A stretch of 64,000 nucleotides of DNA from Gluconacetobacter liquefaciens. Its GTDB lineage: Bacteria > Pseudomonadota > Alphaproteobacteria > Acetobacterales > Acetobacteraceae. This document shows, piece by piece, positions 41,217 to 48,395 of the stretch (position 1 is its first letter; every line of letters starts with the position of its first letter). The position numbers and the translations under genes are program-made. The stretch spans positions 62,001 to 126,000 of the forward strand of contig NZ_QQAW01000008.1 of the NCBI RefSeq assembly GCF_003350405.1, given 5' to 3'. The notes under the pieces are model-generated. The model was given only the letters and a program-made list of their open reading frames with translations. It did no database searches and was not told the origin of the DNA.

Positions 41217-42508
41217 GACGCAAACGCTCCCGCATCCGTCAGGCCGGCAATCGCCTCGTCCGACAGGCCGCGCTCGGCCAGAATCTCGCGCGTATGCTCC
41301 CCCAGCAGCGGCGGCGGCCGGCGCACGGTCGGCGGGGTGCCGCGCAGCTTCACCGGAAAGCCGATATTGGGAATCGTCCCTTCCACCGGGTGCGGAATTT
41401 CCATCTTCATCTCACGGAATTTCCCATGATCGCTCTCGAACGCCTCGGGGTAGGTATTCATCCGCCCGGCCGGAATCCCCTTGGCCAGCAGCGTCTCCAC
41501 CCATTCTTCCGAGGGCCGGGTCATGAAAGTCTTTTCCAGTTCCTCGATCAGCACCACCCGGTTGGCCAGCCGGTCGGAAATGGTGGCAAAGCGCGGATCG
41601 TCCAGCAGTTCCGCCCGCCCCAGTTCATTGCAGAGCTGCACCCACAATTTCTGGTTGGTCGCCCCCATCACGAAATACCCGTCCGACGCCCGCACCGCCT
41701 GATAGGGAGCGCTCATGCGGTTGGCAGTCCCCAGCGGCTCGGGAATCGTGCCCTTTCCCCAATATTCCGAGATATCCCATATCGAAAACGCCATCGCCGA
41801 GTCGAAAAGCGAGGCATCGATAAACTGCCCCTGCCCGCTCTTCTCGCAGCCGATATAGGCCGCCAGGATCGCATAGGTCGCAAACAGCGCGCAGCCGATA
41901 TCCGCCACCGGCACGCCCGCCTTCACCGGCGGCCCGCCGGGGTGCCCGGTCACGCTCATCACGCCCGACATCGCCTGCGCCATCAGGTCGAATCCCGGCC
42001 GCATGGCCCACGGCCCGGTCTGGCCGAAACCCGAGATGCTGGCATAGACGAGTCGCGGATTGATCTTCGACAGCGTCTCGTAGTCGATGCCCAGCTTGCG
42101 CACCACGCCGGGGCGATAATTCTCCACGACGATATCGGCCGTCTTCACAAGATCGAGAAAAACCTTCCGGCCGGCCGGATTCTTCAGGTTCAGCGCGATG
42201 CTGCGCTTGTTCCTGTTCATGTTCAGGAACCCCATGCTGTCATCGCCCTTCATGCGAAACCCCATGGCCCCGCGCGTCTGGTCGCCCGTCCCCGGCGGCT
42301 CGATCTTGATGATGTCGGCCCCCAGGTCGCCCAGCAGCATGGTGCAGACCGGCCCGGCCATCACCTGGGTCACGTCCAGTACCCGGATGCCGGCCAGCGG
42401 CAGCGCGCGGCCGCCCGCCGCGCCCGGCCGCGCGTCATGGCCGCCTGCCGGATCGTCCCTATGGTCCTGCGTCGCCGACGTGTCGTGAGAGTGGAGCGTG
42501 CTGTCCAT
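41213..42508 (-). CDS. CaiB/BaiF (family III) CoA transferase
   Basis: A 431-residue formyl-CoA-transferase-type enzyme. Segments LAGIRVLDVTQVMAGPVCTM, LGDLGADIIKIEPPGTGDQT, NMNRNKRSIALNLKNPAGRK and VYASISGFGQTGPWAMRPGF are classic; the catalytic Asp is in RPGFDLMAQAMSG. It moves CoA between two carboxylic acids through an aspartyl anhydride. The ATG at 42508 has GGAGG 8 bases upstream; about 40 residues before LAGIRVLD are His/Asp-rich and non-conserved. Cotranscribed with the crotonase-like gene and divergent from an MFS importer, so it may activate the imported acid. Confidence 0.92.
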   Translation of the reverse strand: MDSTLHSHDTSATQDHRDDPAGGHDARPGAAGGRALPLAGIRVLDVTQVMAGPVCTMLLGDLGADIIKIEPPGTGDQTRGAMGFRMKGDDSMGFLNMNRNKRSIALNLKNPAGRKVFLDLVKTADIVVENYRPGVVRKLGIDYETLSKINPRLVYASISGFGQTGPWAMRPGFDLMAQAMSGVMSVTGHPGGPPVKAGVPVADIGCALFATYAILAAYIGCEKSGQGQFIDASLFDSAMAFSIWDISEYWGKGTIPEPLGTANRMSAPYQAVRASDGYFVMGATNQKLWVQLCNELGRAELLDDPRFATISDRLANRVVLIEELEKTFMTRPSEEWVETLLAKGIPAGRMNTYPEAFESDHGKFREMKMEIPHPVEGTIPNIGFPVKLRGTPPTVRRPPPLLGEHTREILAERGLSDEAIAGLTDAGAFAS

Positions 42509-42721
42509 GGATGGGCCCTCCGTCTTTATCCCGTCTTCGTGATCGAACGGGTGTTGGTATTTTGAATTCATAATTCATAATGCCGGTGTGCTACAAGCAT
42601 TCCGGCAGGACAGGGGGGACAGTACTCCGTTCTGTGAGAGGCCAGGAAACGCCGCGTCGGCCATGCTCCCCAGCAGGACCGGCGACGGCGCACTCAAAAA
42701 AAACAAGAAACGAGGCCGACC

Positions 42722-44122
42722 ATGTTCCACGGCAAGACAATGACGCCGACCGCCTATATCCGTCACACCCTCACCACCGCGCCGGGCCGCATCTTCGGGC
42801 TGGTGTGCGTGATGTATTTCATCACCTATGTCGATCGCGTGAACATCTCGACGCTGGCGCCCCTGATGGCGCAAGACCTGCACCTGTCGAATGTTCAGTT
42901 GGGGCTGGCCCTGTCCGCGTTCGGCTATCCATACGCCCTGCTGCAAATCGCGGGCGGCAGCCTGGCCGACAGCCTCGGCCCACGTCGCACGCTGGTCATC
43001 AGCGGCCTCATATGGGGTGCCGCCACCATCCTCACCGGTCTGGTGGGCGGCCTGTTCTCGCTGATCGCCATCCGCGTCCTGCTGGGCATCGGCGAGGGCG
43101 CCACCTTCCCCGCCGCCACACGCGCGGTGGCCGCATGGGTCCCGTCTACCCGGCGCGGCTACGCCCAGGGCATGATGCATTCCTCATCGCGCCTGGCCAA
43201 CGCGCTCACCCCGCCGCTGACGGTCATGATCGCCCTGTGGCTGGGCTGGCGCGGCGCCTTCATGGCGCTGGGCTGCGTCAGCCTGGGCTGGACGCTGGCC
43301 TGGGCCTTCATGTTCCGCGACCGCCCGGCCAGCCATCCGGGCGTCACCGCCGCCGAACTGGCCGAACTCCCGGTCATCGACACGCCCCGCACCGGCGCCG
43401 CCAGACCGTCCATCCCATGGCGGGCGCTGATCCGCGCCATGATGCCGGCCACGCTGATCTATTTCTGCTACAACTGGACGCTGTGGCTCTACATCACCTG
43501 GCTGCCGTCCTTCTTCGTGCAGGCTTACGGGCTGAACCTGAAGCACACCGCCATCTTCTCGTTCGGCGTCTTCACCGCCGGCGTGGTGGGCGATACCTGC
43601 GGCGGCCTGTTCACCGACTACCTGTACCGCCGCCACGGCAACCTGCCGCAGGCACGGCGCCAGGTCATCATCGCCAGCATGATCGGCTCCATGCTCTGCC
43701 TGCTGCCGGCGCTGTTCGTGCATAATCTCACCGCCATCGGCATCGCGCTGTCGGCGGCCTTCTTCTTCCTGGAATTGACTGTCGGCCCGATCTGGGCGAT
43801 CCCGATGGACATGGCGCCCCGATATGCCGGTACCAGCAGCGGAATCATGAACACGGGCTCGGCCATCGCCGGCATCCTGTCGCCGTTCGCCTTCGGCCTG
43901 ATCATCGACCTGTCGCACAGCTACAGCCTGCCGTTCTACGGCCCGGTCGTCCTGCTGATCGTCGGCGCAGCCCTGGCCTTCCACTACCTGCCGTCGCGCC
44001 CCGACGCCGCCCCCGGATCATCGCTCCCGGATGCGCCGAACCTGGGCGCGTCGAACCTTGGCACACCGAACCCTGGCGCCCCCCTGCCGGGCCGCCCGCT
44101 CGGCAACGCCCATGGTCATTGA
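42722..44122 (+). CDS. MFS transporter, anion:cation symporter (ACS) type
   Basis: A 466-residue, 12-helix transporter. Helix 1 region RIFGLVCVMYFITYVDRVNI and the motif NVQLGLALSAFGYPYALLQI, then GGSLADSLGPRRTL (motif A variant) and LGIGEGATFPAATRAVAAWV, match the ACS family of hexuronate, galactonate and tartrate importers. The last 35 residues are a Pro/Gly/Asn-rich tail with three 15-bp repeats. Upstream gene is divergent caiB-like; downstream are GntR and the gamma-CA-like gene with short gaps, so it is the first gene of an operon. The substrate is probably an organic acid. Confidence 0.9.
   Translation: MFHGKTMTPTAYIRHTLTTAPGRIFGLVCVMYFITYVDRVNISTLAPLMAQDLHLSNVQLGLALSAFGYPYALLQIAGGSLADSLGPRRTLVISGLIWGAATILTGLVGGLFSLIAIRVLLGIGEGATFPAATRAVAAWVPSTRRGYAQGMMHSSSRLANALTPPLTVMIALWLGWRGAFMALGCVSLGWTLAWAFMFRDRPASHPGVTAAELAELPVIDTPRTGAARPSIPWRALIRAMMPATLIYFCYNWTLWLYITWLPSFFVQAYGLNLKHTAIFSFGVFTAGVVGDTCGGLFTDYLYRRHGNLPQARRQVIIASMIGSMLCLLPALFVHNLTAIGIALSAAFFFLELTVGPIWAIPMDMAPRYAGTSSGIMNTGSAIAGILSPFAFGLIIDLSHSYSLPFYGPVVLLIVGAALAFHYLPSRPDAAPGSSLPDAPNLGASNLGTPNPGAPLPGRPLGNAHGH
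44039..44083 (+). repeat. Three tandem 15-bp repeats in MFS C-terminus
   Basis: Units AACCTGGGCGCGTCG, AACCTTGGCACACCG and AACCCTGGCGCCCCC encode NLGAS, NLGTP and NPGAP. In-frame low-complexity tail. Confidence 0.75.
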
Positions 44123-44143
44123 CCACCGGAGACCCAGCCCGCC

Positions 44144-44827
44144 ATGACCGAGCCCACGATCGTCCCGCGCCTCAACCTTCACGACACGCTCATCACCGCC
44201 CTGCGCGGCATGATTCTCGACGGCGTGCTGGTGCCGGGCGAGAAGATCGCCGAGCGCGCGCTATGCGACCGGTTCGGCATCTCCCGAACCCCGCTGCGCG
44301 AGGCGCTGAAGGTCCTGGCGTCGGAAGGGCTGGTCGAACTGCTGCCCCGGCGCGGCGCGGTCGTGGCACAGATCACCGAGGCCGATATTCACAATCTGTT
44401 CCCGATCATGGGCGCGCTGGAAGGCGTGGCCGGCCAACTGGCCTGCGCCCGCGCCAGCACGCAGGACATCGCCCAGGTCCGCAAGCTGCACGACGAGATG
44501 ATGGAAAGCTACGCGCGGCGCGACGAACAACGCTACCTGCGCCAGAACCGGCAGGTCCACGAGGCCATCTTCGCCCTGGCCCGCAATCCGGCCCTGTCGG
44601 AGATGTACCAGCAGATCCTGGCGCGCATCCATGTCTGCCGCTTCATCCGGCGCAAGGACGATCACGACTGGGCCACCGCCATCGCGGAACATGCCGCCTT
44701 CATGGACGCCCTGGAACAGCGCGACGGGGCGCGCCTGTCACAACTCATGCGCGACCATATCGCGGGGACCAGCGCGCGCATCGCCCTGGCCTCGCTGGAT
44801 GGGAGTGAGGAACGAGATGCTGTTTGA
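44144..44827 (+). CDS. GntR-family transcriptional regulator, FCD type
   Basis: A 227-residue regulator. The winged helix-turn-helix is about 10-75 (GMILDGVLVPGEKIAERALC, FGISRTPLREALKVLASEGL, VELLPRRGAVV). The FCD effector domain is about 85-215 (MGALEGVAGQLACARAS, NRQVHEAIFALARNPALSEM, DDHDWATAIAEHAAFMDAL), with Asp/His residues that bind metal in the family. It starts 21 bp after the MFS stop and overlaps the next gene by 11 bp. Probably a local repressor responding to the transported acid or its product. Confidence 0.92.
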   Translation: MTEPTIVPRLNLHDTLITALRGMILDGVLVPGEKIAERALCDRFGISRTPLREALKVLASEGLVELLPRRGAVVAQITEADIHNLFPIMGALEGVAGQLACARASTQDIAQVRKLHDEMMESYARRDEQRYLRQNRQVHEAIFALARNPALSEMYQQILARIHVCRFIRRKDDHDWATAIAEHAAFMDALEQRDGARLSQLMRDHIAGTSARIALASLDGSEERDAV

Positions 44828-45338
44828 ATATGACGGCCAGACCCCCGACCTGTCGGCCGAAAATACCTACGTGGCACCGACCGCCACGCTGATCGGCGCC
44901 ATCACGGTGCAGGCGGCGGCCAGCATCTGGTTCGGCGCCGTGCTGCGCGGCGACTCCGAGCGCATCGTCATCGGCGCCGGCAGCAACGTGCAGGACAATG
45001 CCGTCCTGCACACCGATCCCGGATTTCCCCTGGAAATCGCCGAGGACGTCACGATCGGCCACATGGTCATCCTGCATGGCTGCCGCATCGGCGCCGGCTC
45101 GCTGATCGGCATGGGCTCGGTCATCATGAACGGCGCACGGATCGGCCGAAACTGCCTGGTGGCCGCCGGCAGCCTGGTCCCGGAAGGCAAGGTCTTCCCC
45201 GACGGCTCGGTCATTCGCGGCCGCCCGGCCACGCTCGTCGGCCCCGTCACCCCGGCGCACGAGGCGATGATGAAGGGCGCCAGCCAGGCCTACCGCGACC
45301 GCGCACACCAGTATCGCGAGAAGCTGCGCCCGACATAG
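44817..45338 (+). CDS. Gamma-carbonic anhydrase-like hexapeptide-repeat protein (CaiE/PaaY-like)
   Basis: A 173-residue left-handed beta-helix protein. Hexapeptide repeats run from about 20 to 140 (VAPTATLIGAITVQAAASIW, IGAGSNVQDNAVLHTD, IGAGSLIGMGSVIMNGARIG). The three metal-ligand histidines are His65 (AVLHTD), His82 and His87 (IGHMVILHGC). The C-terminal helix has AHEAMMKGASQAYRDRAHQY. The frame extends upstream, but the ATG at 44817 has GAGGA 5 bases before it and overlaps the GntR stop. Relatives next to CaiB/crotonase genes include CaiE and thioesterase PaaY, which fits the CoA-chemistry neighbours. Confidence 0.9.
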   Translation: MLFEYDGQTPDLSAENTYVAPTATLIGAITVQAAASIWFGAVLRGDSERIVIGAGSNVQDNAVLHTDPGFPLEIAEDVTIGHMVILHGCRIGAGSLIGMGSVIMNGARIGRNCLVAAGSLVPEGKVFPDGSVIRGRPATLVGPVTPAHEAMMKGASQAYRDRAHQYREKLRPT

Positions 45339-45371
45339 GGCAATAAAAACACTACAAAAACAGTAAAACCC

Positions 45372-45405
45372 GCCCGCCACGCCAAAAAGAGACAGCGCGG
45401 CGGGC
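45372..45405. other. GC-rich hairpin downstream of gamma-CA-like gene
   Basis: GCCCGCCACGC and GCGCGGCGGGC form an 11-bp stem with one mismatch and a 12-nt loop, 33 bases after the stop codon. Possible terminator on the + strand though no T run follows; the other strand has GTTTTACTGTTTTT after it. Confidence 0.4.
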
Positions 45406-45493
45406 AACAGAACGACCCGTACAAAGGCGCCGCCATCGCAATGACGCCCTGGCGAACACGCGTACCCAAAAAACAAGAAACAAGAAAAAACAA

Positions 45494-45515
45494 GGTCACC
45501 GGAAAAAAGGTGACC
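45494..45515. other. Hairpin in porin leader
   Basis: GGTCACC and GGTGACC form a 7-bp stem with an A-rich 8-nt loop, 36 bases before the porin GTG start, just after an A-rich CAAGAAACAAG direct-repeat stretch (45475-45494). Could be an operator or a leader structure. Confidence 0.35.
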
Positions 45516-45550
45516 ACACCCCGGACATCTCAAAGAACAGGAAAACTGTC

Positions 45551-47005
45551 GTGTCCATATCATCCTTTCTTTCCCATAGCGGGAACAGGAAGATGCCCCT
45601 CGCCGTCGCGAGCCTCTTCCTTGCCGTCGGTCCTGGTCCGCTCTCGGCGGCGACAGCGCCGCCTTACACGGGCCTGACCTCCCCCAGCGGGCCATCCGTC
45701 TTTCTCGACAGCCCGACGGCGTACGACAACACGCCCTTCACGCCCAATACCGAACATGCCTACAGCGCCTGGAACAAGCTGCGCGGCAGCCTGGCCAATA
45801 AAGGCATTGGCCTGGGCGTCGATTATATCGGCGAGAGCGGAATCATCCTGAATGGCGGCCGCACCGACGTCAGCGGTTCGGCCGGCTACACGCATCAGAT
45901 CGCGGTCCAGGTCAACCTGAACTGGCAGAAGCTGGTCGGCTGGAAAGGGTTCAACACCCATTTCGCCTTCGTCAACCGCGCCGGCCACAATCTCTCGACC
46001 GATGCCGGCGACCGCTCGGTGGTCAACGTGCAGGAAATCTACGGCGGCGGCGGCAATGTCATCGTCCATCTCGTATCCGCTTACGGCACGCAGGATTTCC
46101 TGAACCAGCGCCTGCAACTCGCGCTGGGCTACATGTCGGTGAATCTCGATTTCTCGACCTCGCCGCTCTATTGCACGTTCATGAACAATGCCATATGCGG
46201 CAACCCGAAAACCGAAACCAAGGGCTCGATCGGCTTCTCGAACACGCCCAACGGCGTCCTGGGCGGCCGGCTGCGGTTCTGGCCCCTGCATGGCCTGTAT
46301 GTGCAGGGCGGCGCCTATGGCGTCAATTCCGGCCTGGGCCAGCCAAAATACACCCGCACCGGGTTCGAGTTCGATACCAGCGCCTATACGGGCGTGTATG
46401 TTCCATTTGAAATCGGGGCTATTCCCGTTTTCGGCCCCCACGCGCTGGTCGGCCATTACAAGATCGCCGCCGCCTACGATTCCTCGCCCTATCCCTCGTA
46501 CTACACGGATATCAACGGCAACCCCATCCCCCTGACCGGCCTGCCCGCCCGCACCGGTCGCGGCAAGATTCAGGTCTGGACCACGATGGACCAGATGCTC
46601 TTCCGCCACGGCCGCGGCATCTACGAGGGCCTCTATGTCATGGCGGGCTATATCCACAACACCCCGCGCGCCTCGCCCTACGAGCATCAATATTATCTCG
46701 GCCTGTCGGATCGCGGTATGATTCCGGGGCGGCCGAACGACGTGGTCGGCATCATGGTCAACCACGTCACCGCCAGTTCCACGCTCGTCGCGGCCCAGAA
46801 ACTCTATTACAGGCGCGGAAAGAAACTGCCCGCCAACGCGCTTACGCCCCAAAGCTCCGCCACGGTGGTCGAAGCCACCTACAACATCCATATCCGCCAG
46901 GGCGTCTGGGTCCAGCCGGACTTCCAGTACGTCATCAACCCCAACCTCGAACGGAAGGTCAAAAACCTCAGCGTCCTCGGCCTGCGCCTGCGCGTCATCT
47001 TCTGA
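45551..47005 (+). CDS. Carbohydrate-selective porin, OprB family
   Basis: A 484-residue outer-membrane porin. A signal peptide (about 14-34, KMPLAVASLFLAVGPGPLSA) precedes a barrel whose early part reads AYSAWNKLRGSLANKGIGLG and VDYIGESGIILNGG, typical of OprB in acetic acid bacteria. Barrel strands continue to the C-terminal aromatic residue (LRLRVIF). There are two cysteines (YCTFMNNAICGN) in a loop. It would let sugars or sugar acids diffuse into the periplasm. GTG start. It stands alone, with a terminator hairpin between it and the convergent LacI gene. Confidence 0.88.
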   Translation: MSISSFLSHSGNRKMPLAVASLFLAVGPGPLSAATAPPYTGLTSPSGPSVFLDSPTAYDNTPFTPNTEHAYSAWNKLRGSLANKGIGLGVDYIGESGIILNGGRTDVSGSAGYTHQIAVQVNLNWQKLVGWKGFNTHFAFVNRAGHNLSTDAGDRSVVNVQEIYGGGGNVIVHLVSAYGTQDFLNQRLQLALGYMSVNLDFSTSPLYCTFMNNAICGNPKTETKGSIGFSNTPNGVLGGRLRFWPLHGLYVQGGAYGVNSGLGQPKYTRTGFEFDTSAYTGVYVPFEIGAIPVFGPHALVGHYKIAAAYDSSPYPSYYTDINGNPIPLTGLPARTGRGKIQVWTTMDQMLFRHGRGIYEGLYVMAGYIHNTPRASPYEHQYYLGLSDRGMIPGRPNDVVGIMVNHVTASSTLVAAQKLYYRRGKKLPANALTPQSSATVVEATYNIHIRQGVWVQPDFQYVINPNLERKVKNLSVLGLRLRVIF

Positions 47006-47015
47006 AATGGAGGCA

Positions 47016-47036
47016 GCGTTCCGGACACCGGAACGC
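47016..47036. terminator. Bidirectional terminator hairpin between porin and LacI genes
   Basis: GCGTTCCGG and CCGGAACGC form a perfect 9-bp stem with a 3-nt loop in the 38-bp gap between convergent genes. Confidence 0.65.
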
Positions 47037-47043
47037 ACGCCCG

Positions 47044-48075
47044 TCACCCGCCAGTCCAGCAGGCCGCCGTCGATCGGCGAATCCGCAATTCCGGATCTAC
47101 CGTGCAGACGGAAGAAACATCCTGGGCAATGGCATCCAGAAGAACATGCGCGGCCTGAAGACCCAGTTGATGGGCCCTCAGATCAACCGTGGTCAAAGCA
47201 GGAGAAACCAGGGCAGAAAACGGAATATCGTTGAACGACGCGACACTCAGCCTATCCGGGATCGCCATGCCCATTTCCTGGGCGCGCTTCATGATGCCAT
47301 AGGCCAGGATATCATCCGCCGCCACCACCGCCGTCACGCCGGCGGCCTCCCATAGCGCCCACGACCGGGAAAAAGCGGCTTCTCCCTGCTCGATATCGAG
47401 ATACTCCGCGGGCGCCGGGGCATTGTGCAAAGCGCCGCCCGCCTGCCGGACGATTTTCCCAAGCGCCTCCCGCCGGCATGAAAACGTCGCCTTGTCGGGC
47501 AGGAAATCCAGATAACCAACGCTCCGATGCCCCAGTTCGACCAGATGCCGGCCAAGCTGATGCCCGGCGGCGGCGACATTCAACTCGATGCGCGAGACAT
47601 CCATGGCGGTATAGGCGTCCAGGATGACGGTCGGACAGGTCTGGCGAAACAAATCCAGCGTCGTCTGCGGCGGGGTGGCAAGGATCAGGCCCGCGATATT
47701 ATCTTCCTGCGCCGCCCGGACGATGTCGATCCCATAATCCATATCTTCCGAGGGCACATGAAGCTGGATCGTAAAGCGCGTGCCGATCACCTGAAGGATG
47801 CCCTCCAGCATCTCGCCGAAGAACGGATTCCTGATGCTCGGCACGACGACCGATATACTGGACGGCAACTGACTGACCAGTGACCGCGCAAAGCTGTTCG
47901 GGCGATAATCGAGATCGGAAACCGCTTTCTGGATGCGCGCCTTCAGATCGCCGTTGATGCGTCCGCCATCCCGGTTCCGAACCACCAGGGACACGGCGGA
48001 CACCGAACATCCTGCCAGTTTCGCAACGTCTTTCGCCGTGGCACGCCGTATCTTCAAGAAATCCTCGTAACCCAT
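47044..48075 (-). CDS. LacI-family transcriptional regulator
   Basis: A 343-residue regulator. The helix-turn-helix and hinge lie at about 10-60 (ATAKDVAKLAGCSVSAVSLV, INGDLKARIQKAVSDLDYRP). The periplasmic-binding-like effector domain follows (SSISVVVPSIRNPFFGEMLE, VVAADDILAYGIMKRAQEMG, LSVASFNDIPFSALVSPALT). The start at 48075 (MGYEDFLKIRRATAKDV) removes a 47-residue basic/Trp-rich extension that has no family match. It is divergent from the TonB/PhoD operon and convergent with the porin, and could control either; sugars or sugar phosphates are the usual effectors. Confidence 0.9.
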   Translation of the reverse strand: MGYEDFLKIRRATAKDVAKLAGCSVSAVSLVVRNRDGGRINGDLKARIQKAVSDLDYRPNSFARSLVSQLPSSISVVVPSIRNPFFGEMLEGILQVIGTRFTIQLHVPSEDMDYGIDIVRAAQEDNIAGLILATPPQTTLDLFRQTCPTVILDAYTAMDVSRIELNVAAAGHQLGRHLVELGHRSVGYLDFLPDKATFSCRREALGKIVRQAGGALHNAPAPAEYLDIEQGEAAFSRSWALWEAAGVTAVVAADDILAYGIMKRAQEMGMAIPDRLSVASFNDIPFSALVSPALTTVDLRAHQLGLQAAHVLLDAIAQDVSSVCTVDPELRIRRSTAACWTGG

Positions 48076-48395
48076 ATCGCCTGATGTCCATCGAACGGCA
48101 ACCGCCGTCCGCAAGGCCGAACCACCGGGCCAACACCCCGCGCACCAGCCCCACCGCCGGACCGGTCCCCCTCCGGCGCACGCTCGAAAAACCTGACTGC
48201 CACCTGCCGGCCCCATGGTCCACCGCAGACGTGCCCGGCACCCGGTTTATGACATATTCATGATAGCCGAAAAAAATCTTGAAATGAAAATCCGCTCACG
48301 TCAAACGTGTGACGCAACACCATTTCGTTAATTTCTCCTGCGCGCGGCCACCCCTGGCCCGCCCCGCCATCCTTGCTCACAGGACGACCCGGACC
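48076..48395. promoter_or_regulatory. Divergent promoter region between LacI and TonB/PhoD genes
   Basis: No gene seen in this 320-bp region. It contains an A-rich segment around 48265-48295 and an inverted repeat CGTCA-N6-TGACG (48299-48314), and an ATGACATATTCAT stretch near 48249 with ATGA/TCAT symmetry that could be a LacI-family operator. Functional roles are guesses. Confidence 0.4.
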
